From: an uncultured Litoreibacter sp.
GTDB lineage: Bacteria; Pseudomonadota; Alphaproteobacteria; Rhodobacterales; Rhodobacteraceae
DNA: 13,443 bases
Direction: 5' to 3'
NCBI GenBank assembly: GCA_937928335.1
Contig: CALFWN010000366.1
Coordinates: 1-13,443 of the forward strand
The notes under the pieces are model-generated. The model was not told the DNA's origin. It searched no databases and worked only from the letters and a program-made list of their open reading frames with translations. This document shows, one piece after another, positions 1-6,580 of this stretch (its first letter is position 1; each line of letters opens with the position of its first letter). The position numbers were made by a program, and so were the translations under genes.

Positions 1-186
1 GTCAGCCAGGCATACCGCACCTTCTACAAACGGCAGCCCGGCGGTGGTGATGACTATTTGGTGGATCATTCCACCTTTACCTATCTCGTGCTGCCGGAGC
101 AGGGTTTTGTCGATTTCTTCCGCCGGGACGCGACATCGGACCAGATCGCCGAGACCGTGGCCTGCTATGCGAATGCGACCTCCTAG
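1..186 (+). CDS. senC: SCO1/SenC copper chaperone, C-terminal 61 residues (partial, 5' end outside window)
   Basis: Frame 1 is open from the first base to a TAG at 184-186, giving the last 61 residues of a protein. The stretch DYLVDHSTF followed by a hydrophobic strand and an aromatic-rich FVDFFRR segment matches the end of SCO1/SenC/PrrC thioredoxin-fold proteins. The histidine in VDHS (residue 23 of the fragment) corresponds to the conserved copper-ligand histidine of the family; the CxxxC pair would lie upstream of the window. SCO proteins are membrane-anchored, periplasm-facing and deliver copper to the CuA or CuB centre of cytochrome oxidase. In Rhodobacter the gene lies between the divergent sensor kinase gene regB and regA, so its position just before regA supports the call. 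The N-terminus cannot be assessed. Confidence 0.9.
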   Translation, partial: VSQAYRTFYKRQPGGGDDYLVDHSTFTYLVLPEQGFVDFFRRDATSDQIAETVACYANATS

Positions 187-206
187 CGCTGAATTACCCT
201 GACAAT

Positions 207-235
207 TTGACCGGAACGCCACCGCACCCTACCTA
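207..235 (+). promoter_or_regulatory. possible sigma-70-type promoter in the senC-regA gap
   Basis: TTGACC at 207-212 matches five of six bases of the -35 consensus. It is followed after 17 bases by TACCTA (230-235), a poor -10 box. It lies in the 81-base gap between the senC stop and the regA start, so regA may have its own transcript besides read-through from senC. The -10 match is weak, so this is tentative. Confidence 0.3.
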
Positions 236-267
236 AGGGGCAGTATTTGCTCAGAAAGGTCGGTGCG

Positions 268-822
268 ATGGTTGACAGCACGCTTGCCAAGATTGGGGAG
301 GATCGCTCCCTGCTGATCGTCGATGATGACGAGCCGTTTCTGCGCCGTCTGGCGCGGGCGATGGAGAAGCGGGGTTTTGAGCCTGAGGCGGTTGAGACCG
401 TCGCCGCCGGTAAAGCTGTCGCCACTGCACGGCCCCCGGCCTATGCGGTGATTGACCTGCGGCTTGAGGATGGCAACGGGCTTGATGTGGTCGAGGTGCT
501 GCGGGAACGCCGCCCCGACGCGCGGGTTGTGGTGCTGACGGGCTACGGCGCGATTGCCACGGCGGTTGCGGCGGTCAAGATCGGGGCCACGGACTATCTG
601 TCCAAACCCGCTGATGCCAATGATGTCACCAACGCGCTTCTTGCCAGCAATGACGAGCGCCCGCCACCGCCCGAGAACCCGATGTCGGCGGACCGCGTGC
701 GTTGGGAGCATATTCAACGGGTCTACGAGCTGTGCGACCGCAACGTGTCGGAAACCGCGCGACGGCTGAATATGCACCGTCGGACCTTGCAACGCATTCT
801 GGCCAAGCGGAGCCCACGCTAG
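268..822 (+). CDS. regA: RegA/PrrA/ActR global redox response regulator
   Basis: This 184-residue response regulator is the cytoplasmic partner of membrane kinase RegB. The pair controls photosynthesis, respiration, carbon and nitrogen fixation genes according to redox state. The receiver domain shows the acidic pocket D19-D20, the phosphoacceptor D63 (in VIDLRLEDGNG), T91 and K113. A proline hinge (P132-P135) leads to a Fis-type helix-turn-helix at about 160-180 (SETARRLNMHRRTLQRIL), the near-invariant RegA signature. A cysteine at 156 sits just before the HTH; from memory, a cysteine in this region of Rhodobacter RegA has been proposed to be redox-active. I chose ATG 268 because AGAAAGG (253-259) precedes it by 8 bases and it gives the family length; an in-frame TTG at 247 has no such support. 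It follows senC, as in Rhodobacter, but no hvrA follows. Confidence 0.97.
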   Translation: MVDSTLAKIGEDRSLLIVDDDEPFLRRLARAMEKRGFEPEAVETVAAGKAVATARPPAYAVIDLRLEDGNGLDVVEVLRERRPDARVVVLTGYGAIATAVAAVKIGATDYLSKPADANDVTNALLASNDERPPPPENPMSADRVRWEHIQRVYELCDRNVSETARRLNMHRRTLQRILAKRSPR

Positions 823-823
823 G

Positions 824-1186
824 ATGAGGCTCGGGGCGCTGGGTTTGATATGGGGTATGTCTGCTGCGCTTGCGGCCTGCGCACCAGCCGGACAGATATC
901 CGCGCCCTCAGGCCCTGCGCCGTCAGAGCCGATTGCCTTCGCGCTGGATGAAGGCGGCATTCAGGTGACGGGGCAGCCGGGTCGGGTGGATTTTGGCCGG
1001 ACGGATCACTCTGCTATTTTTGCGATGTCCAGGCTGGTTGGTGCGGGCCCTTTGTCTCGGGAGGTTTGTGGTGGCGTGAGCTATGCCACATGGCCCGATC
1101 AAACGGTGCTCTATTTCAGCGCCGGTGATTTCCGGGGGTGGTCCAGCCCGACCGGGAGCGCCGGGCTGACCTGCGGCGGGGCCTAG
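824..1186 (+). CDS. small predicted lipoprotein, unknown function
   Basis: The 120-residue product starts with a short signal peptide and a lipobox LAAC (16-19), predicting lipidation at C19 and anchoring to the periplasmic face of a membrane. A proline/serine-rich linker (about 20-37) precedes a roughly 80-residue domain with two cysteines, C82 and C117, which could form a disulfide. I do not recognise the domain. The ATG follows the regA stop after a single base (TAGG-ATG), and a GGAG (809-812) inside the regA end is the likely ribosome binding site, so translation is probably coupled to regA. In Rhodobacter capsulatus this position holds hvrA, which this protein does not resemble. Its role in the RegA circuit, if any, is unknown. 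Confidence 0.75.
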   Translation: MRLGALGLIWGMSAALAACAPAGQISAPSGPAPSEPIAFALDEGGIQVTGQPGRVDFGRTDHSAIFAMSRLVGAGPLSREVCGGVSYATWPDQTVLYFSAGDFRGWSSPTGSAGLTCGGA

Positions 1187-1251
1187 ACTAATACTTGGCC
1201 GGGCCGCGGCCTCTCACCAGAATGTTCTGATCAAAGGCACATGGCTGACGC

Positions 1252-1273
1252 CGTCGCGCCGCCGGGCGCGGTG
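1252..1273 (+). terminator. GC-rich hairpin, possible transcript end of senC-regA-lipoprotein
   Basis: CGCGCC (1255-1260) and GGCGCG (1265-1270) form a perfect six-base-pair stem around a GCCG loop. Two wobble pairs and one C-G pair extend it to nine. No U-run follows directly, only a loosely T-rich TGTTGTTTT about 10 bases later, so this is a weak terminator candidate at best. It lies 66 bases after the lipoprotein stop. Confidence 0.3.
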
Positions 1274-1335
1274 CGAGGGCAGTGTTGTTTTGCGGGGTTT
1301 GGGGATGGGGTTGAACATAAGGGCCTCTGTCTGAG

Positions 1336-1497
1336 CTATTGAAAGAAGGAATAGGGGTTGTGACGCCGTGCTCGTGCGCTCTCGCGCCGCTTGGGGTCAG
1401 AGACGAAGCGGTCCGCGAACTGGTTTTTGGGATCGGGCCATTTCTGCGCGTCCTGCCGGGTGGCGGTCATCATCATATCTGCGATAATTGAAAGCAT
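1336..1497 (-). CDS. 53-residue basic protein, unknown function, divergent from the LysR gene
   Basis: A short minus-strand ORF runs from ATG at 1497 to TAG at 1336. GAAGGA ends 7 bases before the ATG, an excellent ribosome binding site. The product has a methionine-rich N-terminal helix-like segment (LSIIADMMMTATRQ), a central WPDPKNQFADRF segment, and a strongly basic tail (KRRESARARRHNPYSFFQ). No signal peptide or membrane segment is visible. It is divergent from the LysR-type gene, with 99 bases between the start codons, an arrangement in which LysR regulators often control the neighbour. I cannot assign a family. Support is the ribosome binding site, the non-random composition and the otherwise empty gap. 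Confidence 0.6.
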   Translation of the reverse strand: MLSIIADMMMTATRQDAQKWPDPKNQFADRFVSDPKRRESARARRHNPYSFFQ

Positions 1498-1596
1498 GGC
1501 TTTGTCCTTCGGTTGGGTTTCTTCCCTTGCTATGCCAGTATGTTTGAAAATTACCGAGTCACTATGATTTCCTACATGTAAGTGGAGCTTTCATTT
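1498..1596. promoter_or_regulatory. divergent promoter/operator region between the 53-codon gene and the LysR gene
   Basis: These 99 bases are more AT-rich than the flanking genes and must hold the start signals of both divergent genes. CTATG-like words recur on the plus strand around 1530, 1540 and 1563, and ACATGTAAGT lies at about 1574-1583. LysR-type regulators usually bind T-N11-A sites in such divergent gaps. I could not single out a convincing -35/-10 pair with normal spacing, so only the region is called. Confidence 0.4.
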
Positions 1597-2475
1597 ATGG
1601 ATTGGCGAGAGGTTCCATCCCTGTCTGCGTTGCGTGCGTTCGAGGCCATGTCGCGCCTCGGTGGCTTCTCTGCCGCCGCCCGTGAGCTGAACGTCACCCA
1701 TGCCGCGATTGCCCAGCATGTGCGGGGACTTGAGGCGGATCTTGGTCAGACGCTTGTGACGCGGGAAGGTCGCGGGATGGCACTGACGGAAGCGGGCCGC
1801 ATCCTCGCCGCAGCACTGTCTGACGGGTTTGCAGAGATATCGGCGGGCGTGGCCCAGACCCGCAGCTTCGGGGCAGAGCAGCCGCTGAAAATCGCGATGA
1901 CGCCCAGCTTTGCGGAAAACTGGCTGATGCCGCGCATCGGGTCGTTCTGGACAAAACATCCAAAGATCAAGCTGGCGATGGTGCCGGGCTATGAGCTGGT
2001 TGATCTGAGGCGTGACGGGTTTGACATGGCGATCCGCTACGGGCGCGGCGGCTGGGACGGGGTCGATGCAGAATTTCTGGTGAGCGCCGGAAATGTGGTG
2101 GTGGCCACGCCGGAGCTGGCGGCGCAGGTGCCGCATGGCGACGTGGCGGCGCTGAGCAAACAGCGCTGGCTCCATGAGGTTGGACGGGCAGAGCCCCGTG
2201 CCTGGTTGGCGGAGCAGGGGCTGGAATTCCCGCCCGAGCAGAAGACCGAATTCACGATGAATACAATGGTGCTTGCCGCCACGCGGGCAGGCTACGGATT
2301 TTCCCTGCAAGGTCAGGCGCTGGTGGAGGCCGATCTGGCCGCCGGACGCCTGATCAGCGTATTCGAGGCGCAGAGTTCCAATCTGGCCTACTACATCCTC
2401 ACCCGGCCCGGCATGGTCTCCGCTGATCTGAAAGTGTTCCGCGACTGGTTGCTGCACGTGGCAGGTGAGGATTAA
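1597..2475 (+). CDS. LysR-type transcriptional regulator, GcvA-like
   Basis: The 292-residue product is a typical LysR-family regulator. An N-terminal winged HTH (about 8-65) contains the signature LSALRAFEAMSRLGGFSAAA, then LNVTHAAIAQHVRGLE and the wing. A type-2 periplasmic-binding-protein-like effector domain spans about 92-290, with MTPSFAENWLMPRI and LRRDGFDMAIRYGRG as seen in the GcvA/AmpR branch. ATG 1597 was chosen over the upstream in-frame GTG at 1582 because GTGGAG (1582-1587) is then the ribosome binding site, 9 bases away. The effector is unknown. The target may be the divergent 53-codon gene and/or itself. Its TAA overlaps the convergent acetyltransferase stop within TTAA (2472-2475), leaving no room for a conventional terminator between the two. 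Confidence 0.93.
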   Translation: MDWREVPSLSALRAFEAMSRLGGFSAAARELNVTHAAIAQHVRGLEADLGQTLVTREGRGMALTEAGRILAAALSDGFAEISAGVAQTRSFGAEQPLKIAMTPSFAENWLMPRIGSFWTKHPKIKLAMVPGYELVDLRRDGFDMAIRYGRGGWDGVDAEFLVSAGNVVVATPELAAQVPHGDVAALSKQRWLHEVGRAEPRAWLAEQGLEFPPEQKTEFTMNTMVLAATRAGYGFSLQGQALVEADLAAGRLISVFEAQSSNLAYYILTRPGMVSADLKVFRDWLLHVAGED

Positions 2476-2945
2476 AGCACCATCCGTTTATGGACCCGGT
2501 CGACCAGCGTGCCATCGCTCAGTGGCGCATCTTTGGTCATGGAATGATCCTTGAACCCCATCTTTGTATAGTAGGCCAACCCGCCCCTGTTGTCGGCTCT
2601 GATCGTGGCGTCGAGCACACGGTATCCGGCGGCCATGCTGGCGGCAAATGTCGTTTGAAACAACGCAGTGCCAATGCCGCGCTGTGTGGTGCCGGGGCGG
2701 GCAAAGGTGGCGATGCTGCCCATATCGGTGGGCTCCATCGGGCGCACCCATTGCATCCCTTCGAGGCCGGTCTCGCTTTCGGCGACATGCAGGAAGGTCT
2801 TGGGATCGCCGCTGTCGATCAAAGGGTCAAAGAAGCCGGGCTCCACCGCGGTCTGGTAGGCCGTGGTGCCGCCTATGTCGATCACCGCGTTCAGAATCTC
2901 GGTCAGCGGGGCGGCGTCTGATATGCGGGCGGGGCGGATGATCAT
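2472..2945 (-). CDS. GNAT-family N-acetyltransferase
   Basis: The 157-residue protein has the single-domain GNAT fold pattern. It starts with MIIRPARISDAAPLTEILN. The acetyl-CoA pyrophosphate loop is QRGIGTALF (88-96, the Q/RxxGxG/A motif). N119 and the YY pair 125-126 precede the last strand (GFKDHS), as in amino-acid acyltransferases. The family transfers an acetyl group from acetyl-CoA to an amine; the substrate here cannot be read from sequence. The ATG overlaps the stop of the upstream HD gene in ATGA (2942-2945), and GAGGAG inside that gene lies 8 bases before the ATG, so the two are translationally coupled. The 3' end overlaps the convergent LysR stop. Confidence 0.9.
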   Translation of the reverse strand: MIIRPARISDAAPLTEILNAVIDIGGTTAYQTAVEPGFFDPLIDSGDPKTFLHVAESETGLEGMQWVRPMEPTDMGSIATFARPGTTQRGIGTALFQTTFAASMAAGYRVLDATIRADNRGGLAYYTKMGFKDHSMTKDAPLSDGTLVDRVHKRMVL

Positions 2946-3529
2946 GTGAACAGCTCCTCAAACCGGGTGAGGAAGTCGGCTTTGACCTCCATCGGGGGGC
3001 GTGGCTTCAATGTCGTGGGCAGTGCCAGCTTTGCACTTGGAGCGCCAAAGAAGCGGTTGCTCTCCTCGATGGAGAACCCTGCGATCTGCGTGGCTTCCAG
3101 CCAGGCCGATAATTTGTCGGCGGCCTTGATCTGTTTCTTCACCGCCGCGGGGATCATGGCAGGCAGGCCAAAGCGCAGATGGATGGCAGCAGTCAGGCGG
3201 TCGTCAAGCTCGCCATAGGCGGGTCCCACGGCGGATTTCACCGGGCTGATCATGTCGCCGATCACATATTCCGGGGCGTCATGCAGCAAGGCGGCAAGCC
3301 GCCATTTTGCCGGGGCGGCGGGGTTTGCGGCGGTAAAGAGCCGCTCCACCAGAACCGAATGCTCGGCCACGGAATAGGGGAAGTCGCCAAAGGTTTGCCC
3401 ATTCCAGCGGGCGACAAAGGCAAGGCCGTGGGCGATGTCTTCGATCTCGATATCCACAGGCGTCGGGTCCAGCAGGTCCAGCCTGCGGCCTGACAGCATC
3501 CGTTGCCATGCGCGGGGTTGTTTGGCCAT
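2942..3529 (-). CDS. HD-domain phosphohydrolase, YfbR-like (probable 5'-deoxynucleotidase)
   Basis: The 195-residue protein carries the metal-dependent HD signature: H57 in SVAEHSVL, H83-D84 in LLHDAPEYVIGDMISPVK, and D138 in KAADKLSAWL. The spacing and the words EHS, HDA-E, GD--PVK and AD-L-A follow E. coli YfbR, a cytoplasmic enzyme that dephosphorylates deoxynucleoside 5'-monophosphates. That supports a nucleotidase, though the exact substrate is inferred. The first 50 residues precede the HD core. The start at 3529 is the only good ATG, though the nearest purine-rich box (GAAGGG) is about 12 bases upstream, rather far. It is first in a two-gene operon with the acetyltransferase. It is divergent from the small secreted protein gene across 75 bases. 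Confidence 0.85.
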   Translation of the reverse strand: MAKQPRAWQRMLSGRRLDLLDPTPVDIEIEDIAHGLAFVARWNGQTFGDFPYSVAEHSVLVERLFTAANPAAPAKWRLAALLHDAPEYVIGDMISPVKSAVGPAYGELDDRLTAAIHLRFGLPAMIPAAVKKQIKAADKLSAWLEATQIAGFSIEESNRFFGAPSAKLALPTTLKPRPPMEVKADFLTRFEELFT

Positions 3530-3604
3530 GCGCTGCGATCACCCTTCTGTGTCTGTTTGGAACCTTTTGCGGTGCTTTTCCGTTTTTTCATGAAGGAGAC
3601 ACCA

Positions 3605-3919
3605 ATGAAACAGCTTTTTGCCGCCGCCGCCCTGATTGCCATGAGCCTGCCCGCAGTTGCGCAGGAAGAGGCTCTTTGCCTGCCGACAGAGGAGGCCGAA
3701 GCCGCGCTGATGGACTGGTATGGCGAAACGCCGGTCTCGGGCGATGCGCAGCAAGGGCATCTGATGTGGGCGGCGGGGATCGGGCAAAGCTGGACGCTGC
3801 TCAGCTATGAGGCGGATGGCACAAGCTGCACCATCGCGCAGGGTGAGAACTGGTCCCCGCATTTGCATGGTGACGCCCTGGTGGCCGAACTTCTGGCTGT
3901 GCGTGGCGCACGCGGCTAA
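3605..3919 (+). CDS. small secreted protein with two cysteines, unknown function
   Basis: The 104-residue product has a standard Sec signal peptide: KQ at the N-terminus, a hydrophobic core (about 4-14) and AVA before Q20, the predicted cleavage point. The mature part, about 85 residues, contains only two cysteines, C25 and C75, suitable for one disulfide in the periplasm. WSPHLHGD (83-90) and a short helix end it. I do not recognise the family. ATG 3605 is favoured over upstream in-frame starts because AAGGAG precedes it closely and it begins the signal peptide. It sits 88 bases before the ahcY start. Whether it is co-transcribed with ahcY is uncertain, since a possible ahcY promoter lies in the gap. 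Confidence 0.8.
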   Translation: MKQLFAAAALIAMSLPAVAQEEALCLPTEEAEAALMDWYGETPVSGDAQQGHLMWAAGIGQSWTLLSYEADGTSCTIAQGENWSPHLHGDALVAELLAVRGARG

Positions 3920-3929
3920 TTCGCCGCAA

Positions 3930-3959
3930 TTAAGATGCGCCGCCCACCATTGAGATAAC
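3930..3959 (+). promoter_or_regulatory. possible ahcY promoter
   Basis: TTAAGA (3930-3935) and GATAAC (3954-3959) each match four of six consensus bases and are 18 bases apart. A start near 3966 would give an ahcY leader of about 42 bases that contains the hairpin at 3981-3998. Both boxes are imperfect and the call rests on position. Confidence 0.3.
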
Positions 3960-3980
3960 ATGGCGAAGGTGCTAGGCGGG

Positions 3981-3999
3981 CCTCAAACACAGATGAGGA
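3981..3999 (+). promoter_or_regulatory. hairpin covering the ahcY ribosome binding site
   Basis: CCTCA (3981-3985) is perfectly complementary to TGAGG (3994-3998) around an 8-base loop (AACACAGA). The 3' arm contains GAGG of the Shine-Dalgarno GAGGA (3995-3999), which lies 8 bases before the ahcY ATG. When folded, the stem would hide the ribosome binding site. The stem is short, so it may only tune translation. The leader does not match the SAH or SAM/SAH riboswitch consensus as I remember them. Confidence 0.4.
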
Positions 4000-4007
4000 C
4001 GCGGAAC

Positions 4008-5396
4008 ATGGCGAACGACTACATTGTAAAAGACATTGAACTTGCAGCCTACGGGCGCAAGGAGCTTGATATTGCCGAGACGGAAATGCCAGGCCTGATG
4101 GCGCTGCGCGACGAGTATGGCGAGAGCAAGCCGCTGAAAGGCGCGCGGATCGTGGGCTCGCTGCACATGACCATCCAAACCGCCGTGCTGATCGAAACCC
4201 TTGTCGCGCTTGGCGCTGATGTGCGCTGGGCTTCGTGCAACATTTTCTCTACGCAGGACCACGCTGCTGCGGCGATTGCGGCAGGCGGCACGCCGGTCTT
4301 TGCGATCAAGGGCCAGTCGCTGGAGGAGCATTGGGACTATCTCGACAAATCCTTCATGTTCCCAGAAGGCCCGAATCTGATCCTTGATGATGGGGGCGAC
4401 GCGACGCTCTACATTCTGCTGGGCGCACGCGCCGAGGCGGGTGAAGAGGTGCTGGCCGTACCGACCTCCGAGGAAGAAGAGGTTATCAAACAGCAAATCG
4501 CCAAGCGTATGGCGGCCAGCCCCGGTTGGTTCACCAAAATGCGCGACCAGATCAAAGGTGTCTCGGAAGAGACGACGACCGGCGTGCACCGCCTTTATGA
4601 TCTGTTCAAGAACGGCCAGCTGCCGTTCCCTGCAATCAACGTGAACGACTCGGTGACCAAGTCGAAATTTGACAATAAATACGGCTGTAAAGAGAGTCTC
4701 GTGGACGGTATCCGCCGTGCGACCGACACGATGATGGCCGGCAAGGTTGCGGTTGTGATGGGGTACGGCGATGTGGGCAAAGGCTCTGCGGCCTCCCTGC
4801 GTGGCGCTGGCGCGCGCGTCAAGGTGACGGAAGTTGACCCGATCTGCGCGCTGCAAGCCGCGATGGACGGGTTTGAGGTTGTGATCCTGGAGGACGAGCT
4901 GTCCAGCGCGGATATCTTCATCACCACCACCGGCAACAAGGACGTGATCCGCATCGAACATATGCGCGAGATGAAGGATATGGCGATTGTCGGCAATATC
5001 GGCCATTTCGACAATGAAATTCAGGTGGCCGCGTTGAAGAACCACAAATGGACCAACATCAAGGAACAGGTCGACATGATCGAGATGCCGAACGGCAATC
5101 GTCTGATCCTGCTCTCAGAGGGCCGTTTGCTGAACTTGGGCAACGCCACTGGCCACCCAAGTTTCGTGATGTCGGCCTCCTTCACCAATCAGGTGCTGGC
5201 CCAGATCGAGCTGTGGACCAACACCGATGCCTATAAGAATGAGGTCTATATCCTGCCTAAGCATCTGGACGAGAAAGTGGCCCGGCTGCATCTCGACCGT
5301 ATCGGGGTGAAACTGACCAAGCTGGACCCTGAGCAGGCCTCTTACATTGGCGTATCGCCTGATGGTCCGTTCAAGCCGGAGCATTACCGCTACTAA
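4008..5396 (+). CDS. ahcY: adenosylhomocysteinase (S-adenosyl-L-homocysteine hydrolase)
   Basis: The 462-residue cytoplasmic NAD-dependent enzyme splits S-adenosylhomocysteine into adenosine and homocysteine, relieving product inhibition of methyltransferases in the methyl cycle. Visible landmarks are [14 protein letters not shown] (52-65), DDGGD (127-131), [11 protein letters not shown] (187-197), the catalytic [11 protein letters not shown] region with K218 and D222, C227, the NAD-binding loop GYGDVGKGS (252-260), and the C-terminal KPEHYRY. The length fits the bacterial family. ATG 4008 was chosen because GAGGA lies 8 bases upstream and [10 protein letters not shown] is the expected N-terminus; an in-frame ATG at 3960 would add 16 unlikely residues. 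In Rhodobacter capsulatus ahcY lies near regA-hvrA; here it is about 3.2 kb downstream of regA. The next gene starts directly at its stop. Confidence 0.98.
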   Translation: MANDYIVKDIELAAYGRKELDIAETEMPGLMALRDEYGESKPLKGARIVGSLHMTIQTAVLIETLVALGADVRWASCNIFSTQDHAAAAIAAGGTPVFAIKGQSLEEHWDYLDKSFMFPEGPNLILDDGGDATLYILLGARAEAGEEVLAVPTSEEEEVIKQQIAKRMAASPGWFTKMRDQIKGVSEETTTGVHRLYDLFKNGQLPFPAINVNDSVTKSKFDNKYGCKESLVDGIRRATDTMMAGKVAVVMGYGDVGKGSAASLRGAGARVKVTEVDPICALQAAMDGFEVVILEDELSSADIFITTTGNKDVIRIEHMREMKDMAIVGNIGHFDNEIQVAALKNHKWTNIKEQVDMIEMPNGNRLILLSEGRLLNLGNATGHPSFVMSASFTNQVLAQIELWTNTDAYKNEVYILPKHLDEKVARLHLDRIGVKLTKLDPEQASYIGVSPDGPFKPEHYRY

Positions 5397-6095
5397 ATGC
5401 GCGCCTTATCCGGAGTTTTCAGCGCCACCTTGCTTGTCTGCGGGGTGGCGCTTTGCCTTTGGCAATTGGCGGTGCATCCCGACACGCCGCTGCCGCGTGA
5501 ATGGAACCCGACCAAACGGCTTTATCTTGACGACCCGGTAACGTGGCTGACGGCCTATAAGTTAGACGTAGCAGCAGGCGATGCGCAGATGTGCCGCGAG
5601 GTGGTGGCGGCCTCGGACATCCGGGCGACGATGCTCGATCCATTGGAGGTGAGCGCGCAATGCGGCATTGAAAACCGCGTGCGCTTGTCGGGCGCGGGCC
5701 AGTCCGCGCTCAGCCCGTTGGAGACCAGCTGCGCCGTGGCCCTGCGCCTCGCCATGTGGGAAAGGCAGGGCCTGCAGCCCGCCGCCCAGCGACATTTCGG
5801 CGAAGGCATTGCCCGGATCAACCATTTCTCAAGCTATAATTGCCGGGCTATTCGCGGCTCGACCACCCGGATGAGCCTCCATGCCACGGCGGAGGCGATT
5901 GATGTCTCGGGCTTTGTGCTCGACAGCGGCAGGTCGCTAAGCCTGAAGGCGGATTGGGCCCGTGAACTGGCCTTTTTCGAGGAGATCCGCGACAGCGCCT
6001 GCCAGTGGTTCGAGACCACTTTGGGCCCTGATTACAACGCGCTTCATGCAGATCATTTCCACCTGCAATCCCGTGGCTGGGGCACATGCCGGTGA
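5397..6095 (+). CDS. extensin-like family protein, probable M15-type metallopeptidase
   Basis: The 232-residue protein has one N-terminal membrane anchor (about 5-25), then an exported domain of the extensin-like C-terminal family. It shows the zinc-site pattern of LAS/M15 peptidases: S160-x-H162-x-x-A-x-A-x-D169, close to SxHxxGxAxD, and H220-F-H222 near the end. These residues suggest cleavage of peptidoglycan cross-links or peptides in the periplasm; activity is inferred. Six cysteines outside the anchor (66, 89, 112, 149, 202, 231) suggest disulfides. Its ATG directly follows the ahcY TAA with no gap, and the nearest purine box (GGAG, 5378-5381) is 15 bases away, so translation probably depends on ribosomes ending ahcY. 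Confidence 0.87.
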   Translation: MRALSGVFSATLLVCGVALCLWQLAVHPDTPLPREWNPTKRLYLDDPVTWLTAYKLDVAAGDAQMCREVVAASDIRATMLDPLEVSAQCGIENRVRLSGAGQSALSPLETSCAVALRLAMWERQGLQPAAQRHFGEGIARINHFSSYNCRAIRGSTTRMSLHATAEAIDVSGFVLDSGRSLSLKADWARELAFFEEIRDSACQWFETTLGPDYNALHADHFHLQSRGWGTCR

Positions 6096-6135
6096 CGCAA
6101 TCCCGCTTACGGGGAATTGTGTGTGATAAATTCCT

Positions 6136-6163
6136 TTGTTTCGGCTCGGTTAGCCTCTAGATT
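6136..6163 (+). promoter_or_regulatory. possible promoter of the DUF2853 gene
   Basis: TTGTTT (6136-6141) and TAGATT (6158-6163) are 16 bases apart, in the 122-base gap after the extensin-like gene. Transcription would start near 6170, giving a leader of about 48 bases. A small hairpin (CCCG-CTTA-CGGG, about 6105-6116) just upstream might weakly end the previous transcript, but no U-run follows it. Confidence 0.4.
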
Positions 6164-6178
6164 GCGGTTCCAAGGCTG

Positions 6179-6208
6179 TATTGGTAGGCCGGATACTTTA
6201 TTGGTGGG
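6179..6208 (+). repeat. direct repeat TATTGGTRGG in the DUF2853 leader
   Basis: TATTGGTAGG (6179-6188) recurs as TATTGGTGGG (6199-6208) with a 20-base period. The second copy runs into the true ribosome binding site GGGAG (6206-6210), 7 bases before the ATG at 6218. The first copy ends in a similar purine-rich core, which could act as an upstream standby or decoy ribosome site, or the pair could be a tandem operator. A chance repeat is possible. Confidence 0.4.
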
Positions 6209-6217
6209 AGAGCTCAA

Positions 6218-6559
6218 ATGGGCAAGAGAGAAGACCTTATCGCGCAATATGCGGATGATCTGAAAAACAAATGCGGCATGACACCTGATATGGATCTGCT
6301 GACCAAAGTCACCATCGGCTGCGGTCCTGCGATCTACAACGCGGATGCGTCGACCGTTGCGGGCAGCCAGCCTGACGAGCTGGAAACCGTGAAAAACAAC
6401 TTCCTGATCAAGAAGCTTGGCCTGAGCGACAGCCCGGCGTTGATGGACGCCATCAAATCCGTGATCGAAACCTACGGCCAGTCCGAGCGCAACAAATACC
6501 GCGCGGTGATCTACTACATGCTGACCAAGCATTTCAACAAAGAGGCCGTTTACGGCTAG
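6218..6559 (+). CDS. DUF2853 family protein
   Basis: The 113-residue protein has no signal peptide or membrane segment and is predicted cytoplasmic and mainly helical. Its layout fits the DUF2853 family as I know it: KREDLIAQYADDLKNKCG at the N-terminus, LTKVTIGCGPAIYNADASTVAG in the middle, then NNFLIKKLGL, and a C-terminal helix RNKYRAVIYYMLTKHF. The family is common in Alphaproteobacteria and some other marine bacteria, and its function is unknown. Cysteines C20 and C35 are present. A clear ribosome binding site (GGGAG, 7 bases away), its own probable promoter, and a strong terminator 22 bases after the stop make it a single-gene unit. Confidence 0.85.
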   Translation: MGKREDLIAQYADDLKNKCGMTPDMDLLTKVTIGCGPAIYNADASTVAGSQPDELETVKNNFLIKKLGLSDSPALMDAIKSVIETYGQSERNKYRAVIYYMLTKHFNKEAVYG

Positions 6560-6580
6560 GCTCTTTTGCAAGCCAGTTTG

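Noticed and set aside
229..960. 243-residue minus-strand ORF opposite regA
   Set aside because: Shadow of regA; the plus-strand product carries all receiver and HTH residues of RegA.
3920..4007. Known SAH or SAM/SAH riboswitch upstream of ahcY
   Set aside because: The conserved words I remember for these classes are not present and the leader is short; only the SD hairpin can be supported.
3972..5045. 357-residue minus-strand ORF opposite ahcY
   Set aside because: Antisense shadow of a highly conserved GC-rich gene; the translation is rich in His/Arg/Gln and resembles no protein.
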